DNA from: Nocardia camponoti
GTDB taxonomy: Bacteria > Actinomycetota > Actinomycetes > Mycobacteriales > Mycobacteriaceae
Assembly (NCBI RefSeq): GCF_014646135.1
Contig: NZ_BMMW01000001.1
Span: 203,570 to 267,569, forward strand
DNA length: 64,000 nt
Direction of reading: 5' to 3'
The notes beneath the pieces are model-generated. The model had not been told where the DNA came from. It searched no databases and worked only from the letters and a program-made list of their open reading frames with translations. The position numbers and the translations under genes were made by a program. Positions 51,405-60,390 of the stretch are shown here, in pieces. The number at the start of each line of letters is the position of its first letter. Position 1 is the stretch's first letter.

Positions 51405-52537
51405 GTCTTGCCGATGATGTCGCGCTGAATCTCGCTCGTCCCACCGAAGATCGTGGAGACAAGCGCGCCGCGGACATGCTTTTCCATGTCGAACTCGCGC
51501 GCGTAACCGTAGCCGCCCATCATCTGCATGCCCGCCAACGCGACCGCCTTACTGGTCTCGGTTGCCTTGAGCTTGGCCATTGACGCTTCCCGCGCGAACA
51601 TCTTGGTTGGGTTCGCGTCGACCGCGTCCGCCACGCTGTAGACGAGGAGTTTCGTGCACTCAATCTCGGTCGCGAGGTCGGCGATCCGGTGCCGGAGCGC
51701 CTGAAAGGTGCCGATTGGTCGACCGAATTGCTTTCGCGCACTGACGAATTGGAGGGTGTCTTCGAAGGCGCGCTCGGCCGAGCCCAGGCTCATCGCGGCA
51801 AGGACGAGGCGTTCGAAGTTCAACCCGGTCATCAGCTGACGCCAACCGTTGCCGACCTCGCCGACCACCGCGTCGTCGGGCAGCAGGCAGTCGGTGAAGT
51901 ACAGATCGTTCGTCTCGCGTTGGTTGCCCATCAGCTCGATCGGGTTGATCTTGAGGCCGGGGGTGTTCGCAGGCACATGGAACATCGTCAAGCCCTCATG
52001 CTTACCGCCGCTGCGATCGGTGCGGGCGACGAGCAGGATGTTTTCGGAGATGTGGGCGTTCGAACACCAGGTCTTTTGGCCGTTGATCAACCAGCCATCG
52101 TTGGTCTTTTCCGCGCGGGTGGTGAGGTTGCCGACGTCGGACCCAGCTTCGGGCTCGGACATCGAAATCGACTGCGACGCACCGCGAACGATGCCGCGCA
52201 GCACCGTTTCCTTCTGTGCGTCGGTGCCGAATTTGGCGTAGGCACCGCCGGTGATGAGCGTCGGTCCGATCGCGCCGATGGGCAGCATGCCTCGGATGCT
52301 TTCCTCAAGCAGGATGCACATGTCGACCATTGAGGCGTCCGAGCCGCCGTAGGCCTCGGGCACGGTCAGCCCGAGCCAACCCAGCTGAGCCATCTTGGCG
52401 TAAACCGCCGGATTGTGTTGTTCCGCATCGTCTTTGGTGAGCGCGTCGCGCTTTTCCCGTGTGCCGGCTTCCCGCTTGGCGAACGCGGCGACGGCGGCCG
52501 CGAAATCCTGCTGCTCGGAACTGAATTCGACGCCCAT
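51392..52537 (-). CDS. Acyl-CoA dehydrogenase
   Basis: 381 residues from ATG 52537, with AAGGAGAACG ahead. FAD-binding and catalytic patterns are standard: SISMSEPEAGSDVGNLTT, GQKTWCSNAHISE, QFGRPIGTFQALRHRIADLA and GGYGYAREFDMEKHVRGALVSTIFGGTSEIQRDIIG. It dehydrogenates a CoA thioester at C2-C3 and passes electrons to ETF. It diverges from the phosphotransferase gene across a 111-nt promoter region containing the tandem repeat. Confidence 0.94.
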   Translation of the reverse strand: MGVEFSSEQQDFAAAVAAFAKREAGTREKRDALTKDDAEQHNPAVYAKMAQLGWLGLTVPEAYGGSDASMVDMCILLEESIRGMLPIGAIGPTLITGGAYAKFGTDAQKETVLRGIVRGASQSISMSEPEAGSDVGNLTTRAEKTNDGWLINGQKTWCSNAHISENILLVARTDRSGGKHEGLTMFHVPANTPGLKINPIELMGNQRETNDLYFTDCLLPDDAVVGEVGNGWRQLMTGLNFERLVLAAMSLGSAERAFEDTLQFVSARKQFGRPIGTFQALRHRIADLATEIECTKLLVYSVADAVDANPTKMFAREASMAKLKATETSKAVALAGMQMMGGYGYAREFDMEKHVRGALVSTIFGGTSEIQRDIIGKTYGL

Positions 52538-52587
52538 CTGACCGTTCTCCTTCGAACGTGACCGTTGACACATTCGCGCCAACCCAG

Positions 52588-52629
52588 CTAAGTTAACAAA
52601 AATTCTCGCTAAGTTAATAGGTATTCTCG
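52588..52629. promoter_or_regulatory. Two tandem 21-bp operator-like repeats
   Basis: CTAAGTTAA plus ATTCTCG with a variable 5-bp middle occurs at 52588-52608 and again immediately at 52609-52629; 16 of 21 bases are identical. The 21-bp step is two helical turns, so bound proteins would sit on the same face. It occupies the divergent promoter of two acyl-CoA genes. Confidence 0.6.
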
Positions 52630-52648
52630 TCGGAAGTGAAGAGGTTCG

Positions 52649-53707
52649 GTGCGCGATAACCCGAGCGGCACGGTGCTTACCAAGGGCGAGTTAGCCGCGC
52701 TTGCGGCCTGGATGGACGCGCGGGGCCTCGGCTCGGGACCTCTCGGCGCGGTTGAGCCGGTGACCGGCGGGACGCAGAACGTGATGGTCCGGTTCGAGCG
52801 TGAGGGTCGCGGTTATGTTCTGCGGCGCGGTCCGCGCCACCTGCGGCCACGCAGCAACGACGTGATCCGGCGTGAGTTCACGATTCTCGACGCACTCGCG
52901 AAAACCGATGTGCCGCATGCACGTTTGATCGGCGCGTGTGGTGACACGTCGGTGCTTGGTGGCGCGGTTTTCTATCTGATGGAGCCGGTTGCGGGGTTCA
53001 ACGCGGGGGTTGAACTGCCTGCCCTGCATGCGGGTGACGTTGCTCTGCGCCGGGAGATGGGGTTCAGCATTGTCGACGCGCAGGCTCGCCTCGGTGCTGT
53101 CGACCATGTCGCGGTGGGCCTGGCTGAGCTCGGTCGGCCCGACGGATTCCTTGAGCGTCAGGTGCCAAGGTGGCTTCGCGAACTTGATTCTTACGCGGCA
53201 TTTCCCGAATATCCCGGTCCCGCGATTGGTGCCGTTGATGAGGTCGCGCGTTGGCTTGATGAGCACCGGCCGAAGTCGTATATGCCCGGCATTCTGCATG
53301 GCGATTTCCACGCGTCGAACGTGATGTTTTCCCGCGCCGGAGCTGACGTCGTTGCGGTTGTTGACTGGGAAATGTGCACGATCGGTGACCCGCTGCTCGA
53401 CCTGGGCTGGCTTTTAGCTACCTGGCAACTGCCCGGCTCGCCCGCCGAGTTCGGTGGTGAATTGGCCCGCGCGGGCGGTTTGCCGACGCCTTCCGAATTG
53501 GTCGCGCGGTATAGCGAGCAATCGCAGCGCGACGTCACCGCGATTCGGTGGTACACCGTGCTCGCCTGCTTCAAACTCGGCATCATCCTGGAAGGCAGTT
53601 ACGCGCGAGCGTTGGCGGGTAAGGCACCGATGAGCGTCGGCGAAGCACTACACGGAACAACGCTGCGCCTGTTTGAACGGGCGCAAACTTTGATGAGTGG
53701 AGAATGA
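52649..53707 (+). CDS. Phosphotransferase-family protein, acyl-CoA dehydrogenase associated
   Basis: 352 residues from a GTG. The aminoglycoside-phosphotransferase-like fold is evident: GTQNVMVRFEREGRGYVLRRGP (nucleotide loop), LHGDFHASNVMF with the catalytic Asp and Asn, and VVDWEMCTIGDPLLDLGW (DxD-like metal site). In mycolata these are fused to or encoded beside acyl-CoA dehydrogenases, as here, and probably phosphorylate a hydroxylated acyl-CoA. It overlaps the next gene by 4 nt. Confidence 0.9.
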   Translation: MRDNPSGTVLTKGELAALAAWMDARGLGSGPLGAVEPVTGGTQNVMVRFEREGRGYVLRRGPRHLRPRSNDVIRREFTILDALAKTDVPHARLIGACGDTSVLGGAVFYLMEPVAGFNAGVELPALHAGDVALRREMGFSIVDAQARLGAVDHVAVGLAELGRPDGFLERQVPRWLRELDSYAAFPEYPGPAIGAVDEVARWLDEHRPKSYMPGILHGDFHASNVMFSRAGADVVAVVDWEMCTIGDPLLDLGWLLATWQLPGSPAEFGGELARAGGLPTPSELVARYSEQSQRDVTAIRWYTVLACFKLGIILEGSYARALAGKAPMSVGEALHGTTLRLFERAQTLMSGE

Positions 53708-54855
53708 TGATCGACTTCGAAATACCCGCTGAGCTCGTCGAATTAGGTGCTCGGGTGCGTGCTTTCGTTGAAACCGAGGTGGTGCCGTATGAGCGTGACC
53801 CGCGCGTCACCGCCCACGGCCCGTCCGACGAATTACGCGATGAGTTGATCGCGAAGGCTCGTGCGGCCGGACTGCTGTCCATCCAACAGCGCCCCGGCGG
53901 CATGACGCACCTGGAGCAAGCGGTGGTTTTCGAAGCTGCTGGTTGGTCGACACTTGGTCCGGTCGCGATGAATTGTGCGGCACCGGACGAGGGCAATATG
54001 TTTTTGCTGTCGAAAGTCGCCAATCCGGAACAGGCGGCGGAGTTTTTGCAGCCGATTATTGACGGTGCGCGACGTTCAGTGTTCGCGATGACCGAACCCG
54101 ACGGTGCTGGCTCTGACCCAAGCCAATTGCGAACGACGGCCGTGCGGGACGGCGATAAGTTCGTCATTAACGGGCGTAAATGGTTAATCACCGGCGCGAT
54201 TAACGCCGACACGTGGATCATCATGGCCGACGTTGTCGACGAAGGCGCGACGCTGTTTCTCTGCCACGGGAACGCGCCGGGCATTGTGATCGAACGGGTC
54301 ATGAACACCATGGACCGCAATTATGTTGAAGGCCATTGCGTCGTCCGATTCGAGGATTTAGTGCTGCCGGAGTCGGCGGTCCTCGGCGCGGTAGGGGAGG
54401 CATTCCGCTACGCCCAACTTCGCCTAGCCCCCGCGCGACTCACCCACTGCATGCGGTGGCTCGGCGCTGCGGCACGCGCGCAGTCGATCGCGGTCGAGCA
54501 CGCCAAGACCCGAATGTCGTTCGGCAAGCCGATCGGCGAACATCAGGGCGTGGGATTCATGTTGGCAGACAACGAGATTGCGCTACAACAATGCCGACTG
54601 ATGATCTGGTGGGCATGTTGGACGTTGGACAAGGGTGGTAAGGGACGGCACGAGTCGTCGATGGTGAAGTCGATGGTGTCGGAGGAGCTATTCAAGGTCG
54701 CCGACCGCTGCGTGCAGGTACTGGGCGGCATGGGCATCAGCGACGAAACCCCGGTAGCGGCGATCTTCACCGACCTACGCGCATTCCGCCTATACGACGG
54801 CCCGACTGAGGTGCACAAGTACGCGATCGCCCGCCAGTTGTTACGGGCGAAGTAG
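53704..54855 (+). CDS. Acyl-CoA dehydrogenase
   Basis: 383 residues. FAD/acyl-CoA dehydrogenase blocks: FAMTEPDGAGSDPSQLRTTA, GRKWLITGAINADTWI, RMSFGKPIGEHQGVGFMLAD and VLGGMGISDETPVAAIFTDLRAFRLYDGPTEVHKYAIARQLL. It belongs to the group paired with phosphotransferase-like proteins, which act on 4-hydroxy or branched acyl-CoAs; that is family knowledge, not shown here. ATG 53704 overlaps the previous stop. Confidence 0.94.
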   Translation: MMIDFEIPAELVELGARVRAFVETEVVPYERDPRVTAHGPSDELRDELIAKARAAGLLSIQQRPGGMTHLEQAVVFEAAGWSTLGPVAMNCAAPDEGNMFLLSKVANPEQAAEFLQPIIDGARRSVFAMTEPDGAGSDPSQLRTTAVRDGDKFVINGRKWLITGAINADTWIIMADVVDEGATLFLCHGNAPGIVIERVMNTMDRNYVEGHCVVRFEDLVLPESAVLGAVGEAFRYAQLRLAPARLTHCMRWLGAAARAQSIAVEHAKTRMSFGKPIGEHQGVGFMLADNEIALQQCRLMIWWACWTLDKGGKGRHESSMVKSMVSEELFKVADRCVQVLGGMGISDETPVAAIFTDLRAFRLYDGPTEVHKYAIARQLLRAK

Positions 54856-54957
54856 GTTTCGCCGGTCCATTACGCACCTCCGCGCGCGATGCAGTCCTCG
54901 CCGCTGGCCGTGTTTCGCCGCTTTCTCGACGGCAACCGGACCGACAGGTATGCAGAT

Positions 54958-55038
54958 ACGTGGCATTTTCGTGCATGCTCACGCCTCCGCCCCTGATTTT
55001 GGGCCCTCGGCCCGCGAATGTGCACGGATATGCCACGT
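54958..55038. repeat. Long imperfect inverted repeat between the acyl-CoA and toxin-antitoxin genes
   Basis: An 18-base arm beginning ACGTGGCAT (54958-54975) pairs with one ending ATGCCACGT (55021-55038) at 16 of 18 positions, across a 45-nt loop that itself has GGGCC/GGCCC. Size suits a REP-like element, a terminator or a small structured RNA. No ORF is supported in 54856-55149. Confidence 0.55.
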
Positions 55039-55136
55039 GGTCGCATGATCTTGAAGCGCGCCAGGCCACCAGGCCGCGTTTTACGCCAATGAACGGACGC
55101 CTACGCCGAGTGGTGGCATCCACATAAGTGCTGACT

Positions 55137-55142
55137 TATACT
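55137..55142 (+). promoter_or_regulatory. -10 element of the RelE/XRE operon, leaderless start
   Basis: TATACT at 55137-55142 ends 7 nt before the GTG at 55150. Transcription would start at the GTG, so the toxin mRNA would be leaderless, as in the first toxin-antitoxin locus of the window. Confidence 0.5.
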
Positions 55143-55149
55143 CGCAGGT

Positions 55150-55518
55150 GTGGAATGGGAAGTCGTGCTACTCGAACCAGTCGACCGCTGGTACCTGAAG
55201 CTGTGCGAATCCGACCCGAAGTCTGCGATTTTGATCGAGCAGGCCGTGGACCGACTCGCCGCACTCGGTCCGGCGCTCGGCCGTCCGCTCGTCGATACTC
55301 TGGAGCACAGCAACCTACGAAATTTGAAGGAGCTGCGACCGGGCTCTCGCGGCCGTTCTGAGATCAGAATGCTGTTTGCATTCGATCCCCGTCGGCGCGC
55401 GATCATCCTGGTCGCTGGCGATAAGGCCGGGCTATGGGCCAGGTGGTACGACGACGCGATTCCGCTGGCGGAGCTCCGCTTCGCGGACTATCTCGCGACG
55501 ACGTTGAAGGAGGAATGA
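55150..55518 (+). CDS. RelE/HigB-type toxin
   Basis: 122 residues. The pattern is that of the Gp49/RelE family: WEVVLLEPVDRWYLKLCESD, LIEQAVDRLAALGPALGRPLVDTLEHS, LKELRPGSRGRSEIRMLFAFDPRRRAIILVAGDK, and a final helix. Such proteins cut mRNA at the ribosome. Only the GTG start is available. It overlaps the antitoxin by 4 nt in toxin-first order, typical of HigBA systems. Confidence 0.88.
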   Translation: MEWEVVLLEPVDRWYLKLCESDPKSAILIEQAVDRLAALGPALGRPLVDTLEHSNLRNLKELRPGSRGRSEIRMLFAFDPRRRAIILVAGDKAGLWARWYDDAIPLAELRFADYLATTLKEE

Positions 55519-55850
55519 CTATGACTGGCGCACGCAACTGGCGTGAGGTGAAAGCGGAAGGGCATCGCCTGAACCCGGATCTCGCTAACCCTGAACTACG
55601 CGCTGAAGCGGCCGCGCAGCTCGATGGGCGCATCGCGGGTCACCATCTCAAAGAGCTGCGGCAAGGGGTAGGTGTCACCCAGGCTGAGCTCGCCGCTGCG
55701 CTCGGCGTCAGTCAAGCGCGCGTTTCGCAGATCGAAAATGGCGACCTCGCGGCCATGGAGCTCGAAACTTTGCGCGCCTACGCACGCGCGCTTGGTGGGC
55801 ACGTCGACATCAGTGTGAGCGTTGGTCCGCACACGATCAAGGTCGCTTAG
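55515..55850 (+). CDS. XRE-type antitoxin
   Basis: 111 residues. N-terminal helices (LRAEAAAQLDGRIAGHHLKEL) are followed by an XRE helix-turn-helix, VTQAELAAALGVSQARVSQI, then LETLRAYARALGGHVDISVSVG. AAGGAGG lies just ahead of the ATG in the toxin gene. It neutralises the RelE-like toxin and represses the operon. Confidence 0.9.
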   Translation: MTMTGARNWREVKAEGHRLNPDLANPELRAEAAAQLDGRIAGHHLKELRQGVGVTQAELAAALGVSQARVSQIENGDLAAMELETLRAYARALGGHVDISVSVGPHTIKVA

Positions 55851-55987
55851 TAGCGCGGCGGAGCGGGGGATCATCATCAAATCCACGTGAGGCCAAATCT
55901 GGTTGGGGGAACCTATTCGCGCGACGCTTGTTCGCATGGCCCGCCGCATCGCGGGTCGCGAAACACGTTGCGAGAATTAGGATTTCG

Positions 55988-57109
55988 ATGAGCGAAACTC
56001 CATCAGGTGATTCCGGCAAGGGCGAGTTGGACGCGTCCGACTCGAACCCCGCAGTCGTTCCCAGCGACGACGAAGACCTCAGTGCCCCTGCGGAATTGCC
56101 CAGTTCCGGCCTCTCCAGGCGCGGGTTGTTCATCGGGGCCGGGGCTGCCGCTGCGGTCGTCGCGGGCGGCGGGCTCGGGGCCTGGCTGACGCTGCGGCGC
56201 ACACCCGGCTCCGGTGCCGTTAACCGCGCGCTCAAGATCGGGCACGGCGGCGGCATCTGTGAAGCGCCGCTGTATGCGGCTCTGCACCAAGGGATCTTCG
56301 AAAAGCACGGGCTCAACGTCGAGATCATCAAGACGGCGGGCGGCGAGATCAAGGACGCCGTTGGCGCCGGCAAGCTCGACGCCGCGCCTGGCATCTTCTT
56401 CTCCTGGCTCAAGCCAATCGAACAGGGCATCGACGCGAAACTCGCCGCTGGCCTGCACGAAGGCTGCCTCCGCATTGTTGTCCCGCCGGACAGCCCGATC
56501 AAGAACGTCAGCGAACTGCGCGGGCAGCCCGTTGGCGTTGGGGCCATTGGTGATTCGGCGATGTCGTTCTTCTCGCTCGACCTGCTCGACGCCGGGCTCA
56601 ACCCGACCAAGGACGTGAACTGGCGCGTTTTCGACGCCGACCAGCTGCCGGACGCGCTGGCCCGCGGTGAGATCGTCGCGATCGCGGCGAGCGACCCGGT
56701 CGCGCTGCTGCCCACTCTCAAGGGCAAGGCGCGCGAGCTCACTAACAACTCGCAGGGCATCAACAAGCAGCACTACTGCTGCGCCACCGCGATCAGCGGC
56801 AAGCTGCTGCGCGACGACCCCGATGTCGCGCGTTCGCTCGTCACCGCATGGGCTGAGGGGAGTCGCTGGGTCGGTGCGAACACCTCGGCGGCCGCGAAGA
56901 TTCAGGTCGACAACAAGTACGTCGCTGCCGAATTGCCCACCGTCGACGCGATTTTGAAAACATACGGCTACAACCCGTCGGCGTCGCGACTCAAGGCTGA
57001 AATCACGCCCGGCATCGCGAAGTTCGCCAAGACCGGCTACCTCGACGCGAAAACCGACCCCGAAGCGCTGGCGAACAAGGTCTATGTCGACCTCGGGCTG
57101 AAGTGGTGA
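55988..57109 (+). CDS. ABC importer substrate-binding protein, Tat signal, NMT1/SsuA type
   Basis: 373 residues. An acidic Ser/Pro-rich lead is followed by SSGLSRRGLFIGAGAAAAVVAG, a twin-arginine signal, so the protein is exported folded. The body fits the NMT1/SsuA fold: GICEAPLYAALHQGIFEKHGLNVEIIK, GAGKLDAAPGIFFSWLKPIEQGIDAKL, VSELRGQPVGVGAIGDSAMSF. It binds a small thiamine-precursor-, sulfonate- or nitrile-like anion; the genes that follow (permease, ATPase, cystathionine beta-synthase-like) favour a sulfur compound. Four nt separate it from the permease. Confidence 0.87.
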   Translation: MSETPSGDSGKGELDASDSNPAVVPSDDEDLSAPAELPSSGLSRRGLFIGAGAAAAVVAGGGLGAWLTLRRTPGSGAVNRALKIGHGGGICEAPLYAALHQGIFEKHGLNVEIIKTAGGEIKDAVGAGKLDAAPGIFFSWLKPIEQGIDAKLAAGLHEGCLRIVVPPDSPIKNVSELRGQPVGVGAIGDSAMSFFSLDLLDAGLNPTKDVNWRVFDADQLPDALARGEIVAIAASDPVALLPTLKGKARELTNNSQGINKQHYCCATAISGKLLRDDPDVARSLVTAWAEGSRWVGANTSAAAKIQVDNKYVAAELPTVDAILKTYGYNPSASRLKAEITPGIAKFAKTGYLDAKTDPEALANKVYVDLGLKW

Positions 57110-57113
57110 GCTC

Positions 57114-58121
57114 GTGACCGCGACGATCACGCGGCCGGTCACGCCGACCGCAGCGCCGGTGAGCGTCGTCCGTCGCAACCAACCCGGGGTGAGTTTCGCA
57201 GTGGGATGGGCGATTTGGGCGCTCACGGCGGCACTCACCCTGGCGGTCCCGGACAAGCTCGACGCGGCCGACCCGCGCTACGTCGGGATCGGGTTCGCAG
57301 GCTGGACGGTGTTCCTCGCTGGCTGGGCCGTGGCGGGCTATTTCCACTTCAATGCCGCTGCGGCACTGCGCAAGTGGCAACCCTGGATCATCGTCCTCGG
57401 CCTTTGGACGCTGTTTTGGGAATGGTCGACGGCGAAAACCGCGTGGCTCATTCCGCCGCATTTCGCCTCGCCGCAGCACCTGCTGAGCGCGGGCGTTTCC
57501 GACTTCGGGTTGCTGGTTTCGAGCACGTATCACTCACTGTTGTTGCTGCTCATCGGGTTTGGGATCGGCTCGGTCGCGGGATTCGCGACGGGACTGGCGA
57601 TGGGGTGGTCGAAAGTCGCGTCGTACTGGGGGAATCCGTTCCTGCAGTTCATCGGACCCGTTCCGGCAGCGACCTTGCTTCCACTCGTGCTCGTCCTCGC
57701 GCCGACCACCTACTCCGGCAGCGTGTTCATGGTCGCGTTCGGGGTGTGGTTCCCGGTCGCCGTCCTCACCCGCGCGGGCATCGCCGGCGTGGCACGCGGG
57801 TACTTCGACGTCGCCCAAACCCTCGGCGCCTCACCGTCTTTCCTCGTGTGGCGCATCGCGGTGCCCGGCGCTTTGCCGAGCATTTTCACCGGCCTGTTCA
57901 TGGGACTCGGCGCGTCACTTGCCGCACTCGCCGTCGCGGAACTGCTCGGTGTCAAGAACGGGCTCGGTTGGTACATCCAGTGGACGAAGGGGTGGGCCGC
58001 GTACCCGCGCATGTATGTCGCGATCTTGATCATGGTCGTGGTGTGTCGGGTGCTCATGTTGGTGCTGTTCAGGGTCCGCAATCGGGCGCTGGCGTGGCAG
58101 AAGGATTTGGTGCGATGGTGA
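57114..58121 (+). CDS. ABC transporter permease of the second importer
   Basis: 335 residues from a GTG. Two extra N-terminal membrane segments (about 25-85) precede the usual six; coupling loop VARGYFDVAQTLGASPSFLVWRIAVPGALPSIFTG is intact. The longer N-terminus is a difference from typical SsuC (about 260). It overlaps the ATPase by 7 nt. Confidence 0.9.
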   Translation: MTATITRPVTPTAAPVSVVRRNQPGVSFAVGWAIWALTAALTLAVPDKLDAADPRYVGIGFAGWTVFLAGWAVAGYFHFNAAAALRKWQPWIIVLGLWTLFWEWSTAKTAWLIPPHFASPQHLLSAGVSDFGLLVSSTYHSLLLLLIGFGIGSVAGFATGLAMGWSKVASYWGNPFLQFIGPVPAATLLPLVLVLAPTTYSGSVFMVAFGVWFPVAVLTRAGIAGVARGYFDVAQTLGASPSFLVWRIAVPGALPSIFTGLFMGLGASLAALAVAELLGVKNGLGWYIQWTKGWAAYPRMYVAILIMVVVCRVLMLVLFRVRNRALAWQKDLVRW

Positions 58122-58966
58122 ACGCGGTCGCGACCGGCGCGACAATCGACATTGACGGGGTCTCACACCAGTTCACTGTCGAAAAACCGCGCGGGCAAAG
58201 CATTTTCGATCGACTGCTCGGCAAGCCAGCGCCGGTACTCACTCGCGCGCAGGAGTTGGGTCGCCTTCGGGTGTTGACCGACATCTCGCTGCGCATCGAG
58301 CCAGGCGAGTTCGTTGTGCTGCTCGGGCCGTCGGGATGTGGGAAATCGACACTGCTGCGGCTACTTTCGGGTCTGGACAAGCCGTCGCGCGGGTCGTTGC
58401 GCGCCGACGGCGCCGAGATCGTCGGACCAGATCCGCACCGCGCGTTGATGTTTCAAGATCCGACGCTGCTGCCGTGGCGGACCGTGCTCGACAATGTCGC
58501 GCTGGGTCCGCAGGCCCGGGGAACATCGGCGCAGGATCGTGAGCGCGTCGACCAAACGCTGGAACTCGTTGGACTGGAAGGGTTTCGGGATTCGCTGCCC
58601 GCGCAACTGTCGGGCGGGATGGCTCAGCGCGTCGCGTTGGCACGGGCGCTGGTGAACCGGCCGCGTCTGCTGCTGCTTGACGAACCACTCGGCCGACTCG
58701 ACGCACTCACTCGCGCGACGCTGCAAACCGAGATCGCGCGACTGTGGAGCGAAGAGGGTTTCACCGCAGTGCTTGTCACCCATGACGTCGACGAAGCGCT
58801 CCAATTAGCCGACCGCGTAGTGGTTTTCACGCCGCGACCCGGTCGCATCGTTGCCGACCTCGCGGTGCGCATCAACCGACCGCGCGAACTCGACAACCCT
58901 GAAAATTTGCGGCTGCGCAGAGAAATCCTGCGGCTGCTTGGACAGACAGAAAGGCCGGCATCGTGA
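58115..58966 (+). CDS. ABC transporter ATP-binding protein of the second importer
   Basis: 283 residues from ATG 58115. Walker A GPSGCGKST, Q-loop FQDPTLLPWRTVLDN, signature LSGGMAQRVALARAL, Walker B LLLLDEPLGRLD and H-loop VTHDVDEALQLAD are all present. A loop of ~25 residues near 25-50 (GQSIFDRLLGKPAP) before Walker A is not typical. Its last 4 nt overlap the PALP-enzyme start. Confidence 0.93.
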   Translation: MVNAVATGATIDIDGVSHQFTVEKPRGQSIFDRLLGKPAPVLTRAQELGRLRVLTDISLRIEPGEFVVLLGPSGCGKSTLLRLLSGLDKPSRGSLRADGAEIVGPDPHRALMFQDPTLLPWRTVLDNVALGPQARGTSAQDRERVDQTLELVGLEGFRDSLPAQLSGGMAQRVALARALVNRPRLLLLDEPLGRLDALTRATLQTEIARLWSEEGFTAVLVTHDVDEALQLADRVVVFTPRPGRIVADLAVRINRPRELDNPENLRLRREILRLLGQTERPAS

Positions 58967-60390
58967 CCGCGACCGAATCGGTGACCGGCGGCGTGTTCGC
59001 CTCGGTCGACGCCGCCATCGGCAACACCCCGCTCGTCCGGCTGAATCGGATCACCGAGGGCATTGCCGCGACGGTGTATGTGAAGCTCGAATACTTGAAT
59101 CCCGGTGGAAGCGTGAAGGATCGGGCTGCGGTGTCGATGATTGACGCCGCTGAAGCAGCGGGGGAGCTGCGACCGGGTTCGACCATTGTCGAAGCCACAT
59201 CGGGCAACACCGGGACCGGACTCGCGCTCGTCGCGGCCGCGCGGGGTTACCCGGTGATCGCGGTGGTCCCCGACAAGGTGAGCGCGGAGAAAATCGCGTT
59301 GCTGCGTGCGTTTGGGGTGACGGTGCACATCACGCCTGCTGGTCGCCCGGTCGGGCACCCTGAGCATCTGCGCACGGTCGCGCTGGGGCTGGTCGAGTCG
59401 ATTCCGGGCGCGTGGTTCGCCGGTCAGTACGACAACCCGGCGAACCCCGAGGCGCACCGGACGACGACGGGCCCGGAGATTTGGGCGCAGACGGCGGGGC
59501 GTGTCACGCATTACGTCGCGGGGATCGGCACGGGCGGAACCGTCAGTGGCGCAGGGGAATTCCTCAAATCGGTGGGTGACGTGACCGTCGTTGGGGCCGA
59601 CCCGGATTCGTCGGTGTATGGCGGCGGTGACGGTCGGGCGTGGTACATCGAGGCGGTCGGACACTACGTGCATCCGGAAACGGAACTCGACGAGTGGCCG
59701 CAGTCGTACCACCTCGACGCCGTTGACCGGATTGAGCGAATCCCGGACGCGGAAGCCCTTCGCGTTTTGCACCGGCTCGGGCGGGAGGAAGGGTTGCCGC
59801 TCGGCGGATCGTCGGGCACTGCCGTTGCCGCTGCGCTGCGGGTGGCGCGTGAGCTTGGGCCCGACGACGTGGTTGTTGTCGTCGCGCCGGACTCCGGGCG
59901 GGCGTACCTGTCGAAGTACTTCAACGATGAATGGTTGGGGCGCTTCGGATTTCAGCTGTTGACGCCTGCTGACGGCCCGACTGTCGGCGACGTAGTTGCG
60001 TTCGCCGATACGCCGACGGTGATTGAGTCGAGCGCGACCGTTGCCTCGGCGCGAGAAGTGTTGGGCGACTTGGGGTTCGCTCCGGTCCGGCTCGCTCGCG
60101 AGCGTGGGGGTTCGGTTGTGGCGGCCGAGGTTGTTGGGACGCTGCGCGCGGATCGGCTCGTGGGTGTTGACTGTGAAGCGCCGATTGCGGACTACCTCGA
60201 TGCGCCGCTGCCGTTAGTCGGGACGACGGAATCGGTGGTGAGCGTGCTCGCGCGGGTGCCCGACGGTGCTGTGCTGGTGGTGCATGAGGGAATTGTCGTT
60301 GGGGTGCAGGATGTTTCGGCCTTGGCTGTTGCTTCGGGTGACGACGTCGCCCCAGGTGACTCCGTCAACATCCCGGGCGAAGTTCAATGA
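58963..60390 (+). CDS. cbs: Cystathionine beta-synthase-like PLP enzyme
   Basis: 475 residues. The PLP lysine is K52 in GGSVKDRAA and the phosphate-binding SGNTG is at 80-84; IGTGGTVSGAGEFLK and GGSSGTAVAAAL complete the fold type II pattern. Residues ~340-470 hold a pair of CBS domains. It should join homocysteine and serine to cystathionine or act on related thiols. Being coupled (4 nt) to the importer's ATPase suggests assimilation of a sulfur compound. A GTG start overlaps the preceding TGA. Confidence 0.9.
   Translation: MTATESVTGGVFASVDAAIGNTPLVRLNRITEGIAATVYVKLEYLNPGGSVKDRAAVSMIDAAEAAGELRPGSTIVEATSGNTGTGLALVAAARGYPVIAVVPDKVSAEKIALLRAFGVTVHITPAGRPVGHPEHLRTVALGLVESIPGAWFAGQYDNPANPEAHRTTTGPEIWAQTAGRVTHYVAGIGTGGTVSGAGEFLKSVGDVTVVGADPDSSVYGGGDGRAWYIEAVGHYVHPETELDEWPQSYHLDAVDRIERIPDAEALRVLHRLGREEGLPLGGSSGTAVAAALRVARELGPDDVVVVVAPDSGRAYLSKYFNDEWLGRFGFQLLTPADGPTVGDVVAFADTPTVIESSATVASAREVLGDLGFAPVRLARERGGSVVAAEVVGTLRADRLVGVDCEAPIADYLDAPLPLVGTTESVVSVLARVPDGAVLVVHEGIVVGVQDVSALAVASGDDVAPGDSVNIPGEVQ

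Noticed and set aside
56003..57256. A 417-codon minus-strand frame
   Set aside because: Antisense shadow of the solute-binding protein, which has a clear Tat signal and fold.
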